DNA of 64,000 nucleotides from Pseudoxanthomonas sp. PXM02 (GTDB lineage: Bacteria; Pseudomonadota; Gammaproteobacteria; Xanthomonadales; Xanthomonadaceae): contig NZ_JACVAK010000002.1 in NCBI RefSeq assembly GCF_014851805.1, positions 930,001 to 994,000 on the forward strand, in the 5' to 3' direction. The notes beneath the pieces are model-generated. The model made no database searches, was not told the origin of the DNA, and saw only the letters and a list, made by a program, of their open reading frames with translations. Both the position numbers and the translations under genes were made by a program. Of this stretch, positions 25,255 to 34,457 are shown in pieces; the first letter of the stretch is position 1, and each line of letters opens with the position of its first letter.

Positions 25255-27081
25255 GTGCCACGGCGCCGCCAGCACGTGCCGATCCGCCAGCTTCCCGACA
25301 CCCTCATCAACCAGATCGCTGCCGGCGAAGTCGTCGAACGCCCGGCTTCTGTCGTCAAGGAACTGGTCGAAAACGCCCTGGACGCCGGCGCGCGGCGCGT
25401 CGACATCGATCTGGAAGAGGGCGGCGTCCGCCTGATCCGCATCCGCGATGACGGTGGTGGCATTGCGCCCGAGGAACTGCCGTTGGCGGTGTCGCGCCAT
25501 GCCACCAGCAAGATCGCATCGCTGGACGACCTGGAAGCGGTTGCGACGCTGGGTTTCCGTGGCGAAGCGCTGCCGTCGATCGCCTCGGTCAGCCGATTCG
25601 CGCTGACCTCGCGGCGTGCGCAGGACGAGCACGGCGCCACGCTGCAGGTCGAAGGTGGCAAGGTCGGCGACGTCGCGCCCAAGCCGCATGCGGTTGGCAC
25701 CACGGTGGAAGTCCGCGAACTGTTCTACAACGTGCCGGCGCGCCGCAAGTTCCTGCGTGCCGAGCGCACCGAGATGGGCCATATCGAGGAATGGCTGCGC
25801 TCGCTGGCGCTGGCACGGCCGGACATCGAACTGCGGGTGTCGCACAACGGTCGTCCGTCGCGCCGCTACAAGGCGGACGAACTGGAGTCACTCGCCCGCC
25901 TGAGCGAAACACTCGGCGAAGACTTCGCGCGCAGCGCGTTGCGCGTGGACCACGCGGCGGCCGGTCTGCGCCTGCACGGCTGGATTGCGCAGCCGAGTTA
26001 CTCGCGCGCGAGTGCCGACCAGCAGTATGTCTACGTCAATGGGCGCTCGGTGCGCGACCGCAACATCGCGCACGCGGTGAAGATGGCGTACCAGGATGTG
26101 CTGTTCCATGGTCGCCAGCCTGCGTATGTGCTGTTCCTCGAGCTGGATCCGACCCGCGTCGACGTCAACGTCCATCCGGCCAAGCACGAAGTACGGTTCC
26201 GCGATACGCGACTGATCCACGACTTCGTCTACCGCACTCTGCACGAAGCCCTTGCGGAAACCCGCGCCGGCGCGTTGCCGCAGGACATCGCGCCGTCGCC
26301 CTACAGCGTGCGGCCTGCGACATCCGTGCCGTCGGCCTGGATGCCCACGCAGCAGTCCCCGCTGGGACTCAACGTAGCGGAGGCGCCGGCTGCGTACGCC
26401 GCGCTGTATGCCACCGCACCCTCAGGCACGCTGCAGACCAGCGCGATGCCGTTGCCGTCTTCCGCACAGGCGATGCCGGCCGCCGATACCGATGGCATTC
26501 CGCCGCTGGGGTTCGCGATTGCGCAGTTGCACGGCATCTACATCCTGGCGGAGAACGCCGACGGCCTGATCGTGGTGGACATGCATGCGGCCCACGAACG
26601 TATCGGCTACGAGAAGCTCAAGGGCGCGCACGACAGTATCGGCCTGCGCGCGCAGCCGTTGCTGGTTCCGATGGCGCTGGCAGTGGCCGAACGCGAGGCG
26701 GACGTGGCCGAACGCGAAGCCGCGACGCTGGCGACGCTCGGTTTCGACATCACCCGCAGTGGCCCGCAGTCGTTGAACGTGCGCAGCATTCCCGCGTTGT
26801 TGTCGAACGCCGAACCCGAAGCCCTGCTGCGCGACGTGCTGGCCGACCTGCGCGAGCACGGCGAGAGCCGGCGCGTCGCCGCGGCACGCGACGAACTGCT
26901 GGCGACGATGGCCTGCCACGGCGCCGTGCGCGCAAACCGGCGGCTGACCCTGCCCGAAATGAACGCCCTGCTGCGCGAGATGGAAGCCACCGAGCGCTCC
27001 GGGCAATGCAACCACGGCCGCCCGACCTGGGCGCGCTTTTCCTTGAACGAGATCGACCGCTGGTTCCTGCGAGGACGTTGA
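25255..27081 (+). CDS. mutL: DNA mismatch repair protein MutL
   Basis: Mismatch-repair ATPase linking MutS to strand incision. The N-terminal GHKL ATPase has [33 protein letters not shown] and [12 protein letters not shown]. After a Pro/Ala linker (about 335-410), the dimerisation domain has [12 protein letters not shown] (from about residue 442), which fits the D[QM]HA(X)2E(X)4E endonuclease motif, plus CNHGRPTW near the end. This MutL should nick DNA itself. The GTG at 25255 is the longest start; a GTG at 25276 would give the canonical MPIRQLPD N-terminus and may be the true one. Confidence 0.95.
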   Translation: MPRRRQHVPIRQLPDTLINQIAAGEVVERPASVVKELVENALDAGARRVDIDLEEGGVRLIRIRDDGGGIAPEELPLAVSRHATSKIASLDDLEAVATLGFRGEALPSIASVSRFALTSRRAQDEHGATLQVEGGKVGDVAPKPHAVGTTVEVRELFYNVPARRKFLRAERTEMGHIEEWLRSLALARPDIELRVSHNGRPSRRYKADELESLARLSETLGEDFARSALRVDHAAAGLRLHGWIAQPSYSRASADQQYVYVNGRSVRDRNIAHAVKMAYQDVLFHGRQPAYVLFLELDPTRVDVNVHPAKHEVRFRDTRLIHDFVYRTLHEALAETRAGALPQDIAPSPYSVRPATSVPSAWMPTQQSPLGLNVAEAPAAYAALYATAPSGTLQTSAMPLPSSAQAMPAADTDGIPPLGFAIAQLHGIYILAENADGLIVVDMHAAHERIGYEKLKGAHDSIGLRAQPLLVPMALAVAEREADVAEREAATLATLGFDITRSGPQSLNVRSIPALLSNAEPEALLRDVLADLREHGESRRVAAARDELLATMACHGAVRANRRLTLPEMNALLREMEATERSGQCNHGRPTWARFSLNEIDRWFLRGR

Positions 27082-27082
27082 C

Positions 27083-28018
27083 ATGGGGAAGAACAGGGGA
27101 TGGCTGGGGATGGCCATGCTGTTGGGGCTGCTGGCAGCGTGTGGAGGTGACGACAAGGCCGCCTCCACTGGCAAGGTGGCCGACGCTCGTTTCCTGGCCG
27201 ACAACGCGGCCTGGCGCGAGCAACGCAAGAACGAACTGATCGCACCCGATGGCTGGACCAGCCTGGTCGGCCTGCACTGGATCGAACTGAAGTCGCACTT
27301 CATCGGCAGCGGCCCGGGCAGTGGCATCAAGCTTGCTGTCGGCCCGGCGAAGATGGGCATGATCACGCAGCAGGATGCGCGCGTGTTCCTGACGCCCGAA
27401 CGCGGCGCCGAACTGACGTACAACGGGGAACCGTTGAAGGGGCGCGTGGAACTGGAAAGCGACCGCGATGCCCATCCCTCGACGATCGGCTTCGACGAAG
27501 GCAAGGGCCTGCTGACGGTGATCGAGCGCGGTGGTCGGCACGCGCTGCGGGTGAAGCACGCGGACGCCGAGTCGCGTACGCAGTTCATCGGGCTGGACTA
27601 TTGGCCCACGCAGGAGGACTGGCGCATCGAAGGGCGTTTCATTCCACATCCCCCGGGCAAGACGCTGACCATCATCGACGTGATCGGCGTGGCGAACGAA
27701 TCGCCCAACCCTGGCGTGGTCGAATTCCAGCGGGATGGCAAGACCTTCCAACTGGAAGCGTTGGGCCAGGCGGGCGGACCGTTGTTCTTCGTGCTGGCCG
27801 ACCGCACCAGCGGCCATGGCAGCTATCCGGCCGGTCGTTTCCTGGATGCCGACGCACCCCAGGCGGGGAAGGTGGTGCTGGACTTCAATCGCGCCTACAA
27901 CCCGCCGTGCGCCTTCACGCCTTACGCGACCTGTCCGTTGCCGCCAGCGGAAAACCGCCTGGACCTGCTGGTCGACGCGGGCGAGAAGGCCTACGCGAAA
28001 CCCATCAAAGTGCTCTGA
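27083..28018 (+). CDS. DUF1684 lipoprotein
   Basis: A 311-residue predicted lipoprotein with a signal peptide ending in lipobox LAAC at about residue 20. The body is the DUF1684 domain: the WTSLVGLHWIELKSHFIGSG start, TIGFDEG, YWPTQEDWRIEGRFIPH, and the cysteine-bearing DFNRAYNPPCAFTPYATCPLPPAENRL. The function of DUF1684 is unknown. It begins 1 nt after the mutL stop and leads into a GumN-like gene, so it is translated from the mutL mRNA. Confidence 0.85.
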   Translation: MGKNRGWLGMAMLLGLLAACGGDDKAASTGKVADARFLADNAAWREQRKNELIAPDGWTSLVGLHWIELKSHFIGSGPGSGIKLAVGPAKMGMITQQDARVFLTPERGAELTYNGEPLKGRVELESDRDAHPSTIGFDEGKGLLTVIERGGRHALRVKHADAESRTQFIGLDYWPTQEDWRIEGRFIPHPPGKTLTIIDVIGVANESPNPGVVEFQRDGKTFQLEALGQAGGPLFFVLADRTSGHGSYPAGRFLDADAPQAGKVVLDFNRAYNPPCAFTPYATCPLPPAENRLDLLVDAGEKAYAKPIKVL

Positions 28019-28031
28019 AGGAAGGGACACC

Positions 28032-28967
28032 ATGCCGTTGCGCCGCTCGCTGAAAGTCCTGGTCGTCGCCGCGCTGCTGGGGAGCGCCACCGTCCTCGCG
28101 GCCGATGCGCCGAAGGCGACGGATGCCCCGGTGCCGTTGCTGTGGAAGGTGTCCGACAAGGACAACGCTGTCTACCTGCTCGGCTCGTTCCATCTGCTGC
28201 GGCCGAGCGACTACCCGCTGTCGGGCGACGTCGATGCCGCCTTTGCGGATGCCGAGCGCGTGATGTTCGAACTGTCGCCCGATGAGATGCGCTCACCCGC
28301 CATGCCGCAGTTGATGATGCAGGCGGCCATGCGCACCGATGGCAAGTCGCTGCAGCAGGACCTGGACGCCGCCACCTGGACGCGGCTGAACGCGTGGGCA
28401 GGCAAGAACGGCGTTCCGCTGACATCGTTCAGCAGTTTCGAGCCGTGGTTCGTCGGCCTTACGATCAGCATCGTCGAGATGACCAAGCAGGGATTGGATC
28501 CCAAACTCGGCCTCGACAATCACTTCATGGACAAGGCGCTGGCGGCCGGCAAGCCGACCGACGGACTGGAGCGCGCGCAGGAGCAGATCGCGGTGCTGGA
28601 CGGCATGGATCAGGTCGAGCAGCGCCAATTCATCGTCGAGGCACTGGAAGAAGCGGAGAAAGGCGCGGCGGAAACCCAGCGCCTGCATGATGCCTGGCGT
28701 CGCGGTGATGCGCAGGGCCTGTGGAAGAGCATGGCGTCGGACATGCGCAAGCAGTACCCCCGCCTGTACCAGCGCATCAACGTGGATCGTAACGATGCAT
28801 GGGTGCCAAAGATCCGGCAGCTACTCGACCAGTCTGGCGACGACGATACACTGGTCGTCGTCGGCGCGCTGCATCTGCTCGGCAAGGATGGCGTGGTGGA
28901 GAAGCTGCGCGCGCACGGTTACACCGTCGAACGCGTGTGTTCGGCTTGCGCGGCGGGCAGTCGCTGA
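28032..28967 (+). CDS. TraB/GumN-family secreted protein
   Basis: A 311-residue protein with a signal peptide (VLVVAALLGSATVLA). Two conserved GxxH motifs of the TraB/GumN (Tiki-like) fold are present: YLLGSFHLLRPSDYPL near the N-terminus and VVVGALHLLGKDGVVEKL near the C-terminus, with the helical LDNHFMDKALAAGKP between. Tiki proteins are metalloproteases; bacterial members (named for GumN beside the Xanthomonas gum cluster) have no agreed activity. It is 13 nt downstream of the DUF1684 gene in the mutL operon. Confidence 0.85.
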   Translation: MPLRRSLKVLVVAALLGSATVLAADAPKATDAPVPLLWKVSDKDNAVYLLGSFHLLRPSDYPLSGDVDAAFADAERVMFELSPDEMRSPAMPQLMMQAAMRTDGKSLQQDLDAATWTRLNAWAGKNGVPLTSFSSFEPWFVGLTISIVEMTKQGLDPKLGLDNHFMDKALAAGKPTDGLERAQEQIAVLDGMDQVEQRQFIVEALEEAEKGAAETQRLHDAWRRGDAQGLWKSMASDMRKQYPRLYQRINVDRNDAWVPKIRQLLDQSGDDDTLVVVGALHLLGKDGVVEKLRAHGYTVERVCSACAAGSR

Positions 28968-29000
28968 CGTCTTCTCGCGGGCTGCTCGCCGATAGCGGCG

Positions 29001-29408
29001 TCAGGCCGGCTCCATCACGATGCAATCCACCGGGCAGGCGGGCACGCACAGTTCGCAGCCCGTGCAGAGCGGATCGATCACCACATGCATGTGCTTGGCG
29101 CCGCCGATGATGGCGTCCACCGGGCACGCCTGGATGCATTTCGTACAGCCGATGCAGTCGGCTTCCACCACCACCGCGACGATCGCCGGTTTGTACGTCC
29201 CGCGCGTGCGGTCGTAGGGCAGCGGCGGTACCTGCAGCACGCGGGCGAGGGAACGTGCACCTTCATCACCGCCCGGCGGGCAATGGTCCACGCCGGCGTC
29301 ACCGCGTGCCATCGCCTGCGCGTAAGGCAGGCAGCCGGCAAAGCCACACTGACCGCATTGGGTCTGCGGCAGCAGGCGGTCGAGGCGTTCGACGAGATCG
29401 GCGTTCAT
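29001..29408 (-). CDS. rsxB: RnfB/RsxB-like iron-sulfur protein
   Basis: A 135-residue ferredoxin-like protein. The N-terminal motif [19 protein letters not shown] plus a later Cys is the Fe-S (4Fe-4S) domain of RnfB. The C-terminal half has two 4Fe-4S motifs, [15 protein letters not shown] and [15 protein letters not shown]. Unlike E. coli RsxB (192 aa) it lacks the N-terminal membrane anchor, and no other rnf/rsx genes are in the window. It follows metG by 22 nt. The start at 29408 is the methionine nearest the Fe-S domain. Confidence 0.85.
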   Translation of the reverse strand: MNADLVERLDRLLPQTQCGQCGFAGCLPYAQAMARGDAGVDHCPPGGDEGARSLARVLQVPPLPYDRTRGTYKPAIVAVVVEADCIGCTKCIQACPVDAIIGGAKHMHVVIDPLCTGCELCVPACPVDCIVMEPA

Positions 29409-29430
29409 CGCCGCGGCGCGGGTGGCCGTG

Positions 29431-31494
29431 TCAGCGGACCGGCATGCCGGGCTGGGCGCCGGCATCGGCGTCCAGCAGCGCCAGCGCGCCGCCGTCGAAC
29501 CCGGCCGACAAGATCATGCCCTCGCTCAGGCCGAAGCGCATCTTGCGCGGCGCCAGGTTGGCGATGAACACCACGCTGCGACCCACCAGCTTTTCCGGCT
29601 CGCCGTAGCTGGCGCGGATGCCGGAGAAGATCTGCCGCTGGCCCAAGTCGCCGGCGTCCAGCAGGAAGCGCAGCAGCTTGTCCGAACCGTCCACGAACCC
29701 GCACTCCAGCACCTTGCCGATGCGCAGGTCGAGCTTGGCGAAATCCTCGATGCCGATGGTGCCGTCGGTGTCCTTGGTTTCCGCGGGCGTCGCGGACTTC
29801 GCTTCGACCTTTTTCACGGGAGCGGCGGTGGGCGCCGTTGCGGCGAGGGTGTCCTTGGAAGCGTCGGTCATGGCGTCGATCAGTTTCGGGTCGATACGGG
29901 TGAAGAGGGGTGCGTACGGCTGGATGGTGTGCGCCTGCAGCGGCGCGGCGACATCGGCCCAGGTTTCGACCGGCGCGCCGAGGAAGGCCTCCGCCTCCGC
30001 CGCCGTGCGCGGCAGTACCGGCTTCAGCGCGGTGGCGAGGATGCGGAACAGGTTCAGCCCCTGCGTGCAGACCGACTGCAGCTCGGCGTCGGCGCCTTCC
30101 TGCTTGGCGATCACCCAGGGCTTGGTCTCGTCGATGTACTTGTTGGCCTCGTCGGCCAGTGCCATCGTCAGGCGCAGTGCGGTGGCGGGCTCGTTGCGTT
30201 CGTAGGCGTCGGTAATCGGACCGAGTGCATCGACGAAGCGCTGGTACATCGCCGCATCCGGCAATGTGTCGGCGAGCCTGCCGCCGAAGCGCTTGTCGAT
30301 GAAGCCCGCGCAGCGGCTGGCCAGGTTGACGAACTTGCCAACCAGGTCCGCATTGACGCGCGCGACGAAGTCGCCAAGGTTGAGATCCAGGTCGTCGACA
30401 CCGCCGGACGACTTGGCCGCGTAGTAATAGCGCAGCGCCTCGGGCTCCAGGCCGACATCCAGATAGGTGCGCGCCATGATGAAGGTGCCGCGCGACTTCG
30501 ACATCTTCGCGCCGTCCACGGTCAGGTAGCCGTTGACGTGCAGGCGCGTCGGCGCGCGATGGCCGGTGCCATGCAGCACGGCCGGCCAGAACAAGCCATG
30601 GAAATTGACGATGTCCTTGCCGATGAAGTGGTGCAGCTCGACGTCGGTACCGGCCTCGAGGTGCGGTTCGAAGGCGATCCCACGTTCGGCGCACAGATTC
30701 TGGAAGCTGCTCAGGTAGCCGATCGGCGCATCCAGCCAGACATAAAAGTACTTGCCCGGGGCGCCGGGGATCTCGAAGCCGAAGTAGGGCGCGTCACGCG
30801 AGATGTCCCAAGCGCGCAGGCCGCCCTCGGCGTCCAGCCACTCACGCAGCTTGGCCTTGACGCCCGAAATGGCGACATCGCCCGCCAACCACTCACGCAG
30901 GAAGGAATCGAAGCGGCCGACTTCGAAGAAGTAGTGCTCCGAATCGCGGATTTCCGGCGTGCTGCCGGACAGGATGGACTTCGGTTCCTTGAGGTCCGTC
31001 GGTGCGTAGGTGGCGCCACAGACCTCGCAGTTGTCGCCGTACTGGTCGGCCGAACCGCAGTTGGGGCAGATGCCCTTGATATAGCGGTCGGGCAGGAACA
31101 TGCCCTTGGCCGGATCGTAAAACTGCGCCACGGTGCGGCGGCTGATGTGGCCACCCGCCTCCAGGCGCTGGTAGAACTGCTCGGTCAGTTCGCGGTTCGC
31201 GGCGGAGTTGGTCGAGTCGTAACGGTCGAACGCCACGCCAAAGGCGGCGAAGTCGCGCTCGTGGCTGGCCTGGATGCCGGCGATGAAGGCTTCAGGCGTG
31301 ACGCCGGCCTTTTCCGCCGCCAGCATGATCGGCGTGCCGTGGGTGTCGTCGGCGCAGACGAAGTGCACCGTGTCGCCGCGCATGCGCCGCGCCCGCACCC
31401 AGATGTCGCCTTGGATGTAGCCCACCAGGTGACCCAGGTGCAGCGGGCCGTTGGCGTAGGGCAGGGCGTTGGTGACGAGGGCAGTACGGCTCAT
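29431..31494 (-). CDS. metG: Methionyl-tRNA synthetase
   Basis: Charges initiator and elongator tRNA-Met. The 687-residue enzyme has [18 protein letters not shown] (HIGH motif), the zinc knuckle [27 protein letters not shown], and a C-terminal dimerising tRNA-binding domain ([16 protein letters not shown]...GMILSAG). The start at 31494 ([11 protein letters not shown]) matches the family; longer in-frame extensions are not conserved-looking. rsxB follows in the same direction. In E. coli metG is divergent from mrp; here about 7.8 kb lies between them. Confidence 0.97.
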   Translation of the reverse strand: MSRTALVTNALPYANGPLHLGHLVGYIQGDIWVRARRMRGDTVHFVCADDTHGTPIMLAAEKAGVTPEAFIAGIQASHERDFAAFGVAFDRYDSTNSAANRELTEQFYQRLEAGGHISRRTVAQFYDPAKGMFLPDRYIKGICPNCGSADQYGDNCEVCGATYAPTDLKEPKSILSGSTPEIRDSEHYFFEVGRFDSFLREWLAGDVAISGVKAKLREWLDAEGGLRAWDISRDAPYFGFEIPGAPGKYFYVWLDAPIGYLSSFQNLCAERGIAFEPHLEAGTDVELHHFIGKDIVNFHGLFWPAVLHGTGHRAPTRLHVNGYLTVDGAKMSKSRGTFIMARTYLDVGLEPEALRYYYAAKSSGGVDDLDLNLGDFVARVNADLVGKFVNLASRCAGFIDKRFGGRLADTLPDAAMYQRFVDALGPITDAYERNEPATALRLTMALADEANKYIDETKPWVIAKQEGADAELQSVCTQGLNLFRILATALKPVLPRTAAEAEAFLGAPVETWADVAAPLQAHTIQPYAPLFTRIDPKLIDAMTDASKDTLAATAPTAAPVKKVEAKSATPAETKDTDGTIGIEDFAKLDLRIGKVLECGFVDGSDKLLRFLLDAGDLGQRQIFSGIRASYGEPEKLVGRSVVFIANLAPRKMRFGLSEGMILSAGFDGGALALLDADAGAQPGMPVR

Positions 31495-31569
31495 GACGGG
31501 CTTCGCGACAGGGGAATGCAAGTATCGCATGGACCGCCGGAGGGCCTTTCCCCGTCCTTGAAATGCAAC

Positions 31570-31590
31570 AGGCCCGGCAATGCCGGGCCT
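31570..31590 (-). terminator. Terminator-like hairpin after the DUF2147 gene
   Basis: A ten-base arm (AGGCCCGGCA, 31570-31579) is mirrored by 31581-31590. On the minus strand it follows the DUF2147 stop by about 25 nt and is trailed by a broken T-rich stretch. Confidence 0.6.
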
Positions 31591-31615
31591 GTCTGACAAC
31601 CGAAGCCGCTGGAAA

Positions 31616-32056
31616 TTACTGACGGATCCAAGTCTGCGATTTGCAGATGAACGCGATGCAGCCGGAAACCTCCAGCTTCTTGCCGCCTTCGATCAGTTCC
31701 ATCTTCGACTTGTAGATCTTGCCCTCGTCGGGCTTGAGGATGGTGCCGCCGGCGTATTGTCCGCCGCCCTCGGCCTTCATGCCGCGGATGATCTCCATGC
31801 CGGTGATCGGCTTGTTCTTGCGGTCGTCCTTGCACTTGTCGCAGGCCGGGTTCGGCTTGCTCGGGTTGATCAGCTCGACGATCCGGCCGGTGATCGTGCC
31901 ATTGGCGGCCTGGGTGATCTCGACAAAGGACTTCGGCTTGCCGGTCTCGCTGTCGATGGTCTTCCAGCGGCCCACCACCGGGTCGGCGGCCGACGCCACC
32001 AGCGACAGGGCCATCAGCGGAGCGGCCAGCATCACGGCCATCAGGGTCTTGCGCAT
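31616..32056 (-). CDS. DUF2147 secreted protein
   Basis: A 146-residue exported protein. It has a signal peptide (MRKTLMAVMLAAPLMALSLVASA), then DPVVGRWKTIDSETGKPKSFVEI, the usual DUF2147 opening, with NPACDKCKDDRKNKPITGMEIIRGMK and CIAFICKSQTW (cysteines likely disulfide-bonded in the periplasm). The fold is lipocalin-like in known members; the function is not established. GGGAGGGG lies just before the ATG. It is flanked by hairpins, so it is probably its own transcript. Confidence 0.85.
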   Translation of the reverse strand: MRKTLMAVMLAAPLMALSLVASAADPVVGRWKTIDSETGKPKSFVEITQAANGTITGRIVELINPSKPNPACDKCKDDRKNKPITGMEIIRGMKAEGGGQYAGGTILKPDEGKIYKSKMELIEGGKKLEVSGCIAFICKSQTWIRQ

Positions 32057-32154
32057 GTTCCCCTCCCAGGGATGTAGGTCAGGCCCGCCGGCAACGACCG
32101 GCGGGATGACGCCTGTTATACCGCATCCGCTGGCGTATGGAAGATGCCCAAAAA

Positions 32155-32179
32155 GAAACCCGGCGCATGGCCGGGTTTC
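32155..32179 (-). terminator. Intrinsic terminator of the S9 peptidase gene
   Basis: A 10-bp stem GAAACCCGGC/GCCGGGTTTC with a 5-nt loop is followed on the minus strand by TTTT. It lies 25 nt past the peptidase stop. Confidence 0.85.
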
Positions 32180-32204
32180 GTTCACACAGCAGGTCGAAAC
32201 CGGA

Positions 32205-34247
32205 TCAGAGTCCGCCGCCGCCACAGTCCTTGGTCAGGTAATCGTCAATGACCCGCAACTGGTCACCCATGATCGCGCGCGTCCATGCCGGGCCGTGCGC
32301 GTAGTCCTTGATCTCGTGGTAGACCACCGGCTTGCCCGCGGCCTTTGCCTTCCGCACAAACCACTCCGATTGTTCGATCGGGACGATCTGGTCGCGATCG
32401 CCGTGGTAGACCATCAGTGGGATCTGGATCTGGTCGGCCTTGTCCAGCGGGCTGAGGCCTTCGACGGTGGGTGCCTGAGCCTGACGGAAGAACGGGTTGG
32501 TGTAGTAACGGGCCCAGATGCGCTTGATGTCGGATACGCCCGCACCTGCGATGGAGCACTTGTAGATGCCGTTGGGGCGCACGGCCGCCGCGAAGCTCGA
32601 GTAGCCACCGTAGGAAAAACCGAACATGGCAATGTGCCCCGGCTGCGCGATCTTCTGCTCGATCAGCCACTTCGCGCCGTCGTCCTTGTCGTCCTGCATC
32701 TTCTGGCCCCACTCAGCGTCGCCAGCCATCCAGAGCTTGCGACCCCAGTCAGCGGAGCCGCGGAACTGCGGTTGCAGCACCGCCATGCAGCGCGACACCA
32801 TCAACGGCACCCACATGGAACCGTCGAAATCCAGGTTGTCGCGTCCCCACGGACCGCCATGCGGGTGGATGACCGTCTTCCAGGGGCCCGCGCCGCACAG
32901 CTCGGTGTTCGGCGTGGTCAGGATGCCGGGAATGTCCAAACCGTCACGTGCCTTGTAATACACCATCTTGCCGGTGCCGAGCGCGCGAGGGTCCAGCTGG
33001 GGATAGGCCTTGGCCAGCAGCGAGAGCTGGCCGTTCCGTGCCAGGTAGTATTCCGGCGGGCGGGCAGGGCCCGTCACGGCGATCAGCAACGTCTTCATGT
33101 CGCGGCTGCGGCTGACCAGGCGATAGTTGGCTTCGCTGTCGTAGGCGATGTTGGCGGATTCACCGGTTGCCGTGTCGACCACGCGCAGTGGAGCCGGCGT
33201 GATCTTGAGCGCCTGGCGCAACCCCTGGTCCAGCGCCTTCATGTAACCCGACGTCCAGATGATGTCGTCGCCGCGCGGACCTGCATAGCTGAGACCCATG
33301 ATCTCGCCGTAGCCCAGGCCTTCGACGCCGCGGTGACGATTGATCAATACGTTGCTGGCGTCGAACATCTTGTTTTCGAACAGGATCTCCTTCCGCTTCC
33401 GCGCCGCGATGTCGTACTCGTAGACCACGGCCTTGTCACGGCCCGTGTTACTCAACAGGAACGCGACGTTCGCGTCGTCGGCAAAGCCGATGACCTGGTT
33501 GATGTCGCGGTCCTTGACGTGGGAACGGAAGTGCTCTTCCCAGGCATTCGTCGCGAGATTGCGGAATTCGGTGGAAATGTAGGCGCCTGTGCCATCGATG
33601 TCGTTGCGCAGGCGGGCGCGCAGCTCGCCGTTGAGATCGGTGATGTAGCCGGCCACGCGCTCTTCGGTTTTCTGGATGCGGCGCGACGTGAAGTTGCGCA
33701 CATTGACCTTGTACACGTCGCCCGAGTTGTTGCCCGAGCCGCTGATCACCAGGATATGGTCCGGATCATTGGGCAGGGTATCGAGGACGCTGGCGTTCGA
33801 GAGCGCCTGCCAGAGTTCTTCGGAGCGGCTAGTAGCGCGCTCCTGCGGGAGTGGCTCCTTCCATTGCTTGCCCTCGATATCGGTGATGAAGAACTTGTTG
33901 ACGAAGGTCTTCGTGACGCGATCCACGCGGAGGTCGTACGGCTGCCACAGCGAGACCGCCAGCAGTCCGTCCTTGATGAATGACACCGAGGAGAACTTCA
34001 TCCGATCGCTGCCGATCCGGGTCGGCGGCTTGTCGAGCGCGTCAGTCCGATAGACGACGATCACGCGGTTCTCGCCATTGGCTTCGAGGCCTGCGATGCG
34101 CGAACCGTCGGGAGAAACCGTGAGACTGGTGAGCGCAGGAAAGGCGGCCAGTTGATCGATGGTGGGCACAGCAGGTGGTGCCGCGTGCGCCGGGCTCGCG
34201 AACAGGGCGGCTGCGCCTGCTGCAAGGGCAATAACGACTGCTCTCAT
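32205..34247 (-). CDS. S9-family (prolyl oligopeptidase-like) secreted peptidase
   Basis: A 680-residue exported serine peptidase. It has a signal peptide (AVVIALAAGAAALFASPAHA), a beta-propeller-like region (about 30-400, e.g. LTVSPDGSRIAGLEANGEN), and a C-terminal alpha/beta hydrolase domain. That domain has the nucleophile GFSYGGYSSFAA, the aspartate in MVYHGDRDQIVP, and a histidine probably in DYAHGP. The family cleaves short peptides; a periplasmic place next to a TonB receptor suggests processing of imported peptides. It is transcribed in the same direction as the receptor, with a strong terminator between them. Confidence 0.9.
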   Translation of the reverse strand: MRAVVIALAAGAAALFASPAHAAPPAVPTIDQLAAFPALTSLTVSPDGSRIAGLEANGENRVIVVYRTDALDKPPTRIGSDRMKFSSVSFIKDGLLAVSLWQPYDLRVDRVTKTFVNKFFITDIEGKQWKEPLPQERATSRSEELWQALSNASVLDTLPNDPDHILVISGSGNNSGDVYKVNVRNFTSRRIQKTEERVAGYITDLNGELRARLRNDIDGTGAYISTEFRNLATNAWEEHFRSHVKDRDINQVIGFADDANVAFLLSNTGRDKAVVYEYDIAARKRKEILFENKMFDASNVLINRHRGVEGLGYGEIMGLSYAGPRGDDIIWTSGYMKALDQGLRQALKITPAPLRVVDTATGESANIAYDSEANYRLVSRSRDMKTLLIAVTGPARPPEYYLARNGQLSLLAKAYPQLDPRALGTGKMVYYKARDGLDIPGILTTPNTELCGAGPWKTVIHPHGGPWGRDNLDFDGSMWVPLMVSRCMAVLQPQFRGSADWGRKLWMAGDAEWGQKMQDDKDDGAKWLIEQKIAQPGHIAMFGFSYGGYSSFAAAVRPNGIYKCSIAGAGVSDIKRIWARYYTNPFFRQAQAPTVEGLSPLDKADQIQIPLMVYHGDRDQIVPIEQSEWFVRKAKAAGKPVVYHEIKDYAHGPAWTRAIMGDQLRVIDDYLTKDCGGGGL

Positions 34248-34403
34248 AGCGAATGTATCCCCATGGATGGTGCTGGCTAGATTAAACGGAAATTGAAGGG
34301 TGTGCGCTGTTCACGGCGGACATTCTTGATGTGAGAGCGCCGGCTTCCACGGACCTTCTGCAGGATGACGTCGGTTGGAAACGTGCATGCGTGAACGACG
34401 GAC

Positions 34404-34434
34404 AAAAAAAACCGCCGCTCCTGAGAGCGGCGGT
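34404..34434 (-). terminator. Intrinsic terminator of the TonB-receptor gene
   Basis: ACCGCCGCTC at 34411-34420 pairs with GAGCGGCGGT at 34425-34434 around a CTGA loop. On the minus strand it is followed by a run of eight T. Confidence 0.9.
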
Positions 34435-34457
34435 TCCACTGCTTGCCTAGCGCTGGA

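Noticed and set aside
29422-31596. A 724-codon open frame antisense to metG
   Set aside because: It lies fully opposite a certain aminoacyl-tRNA synthetase and has low-complexity composition with no motif.
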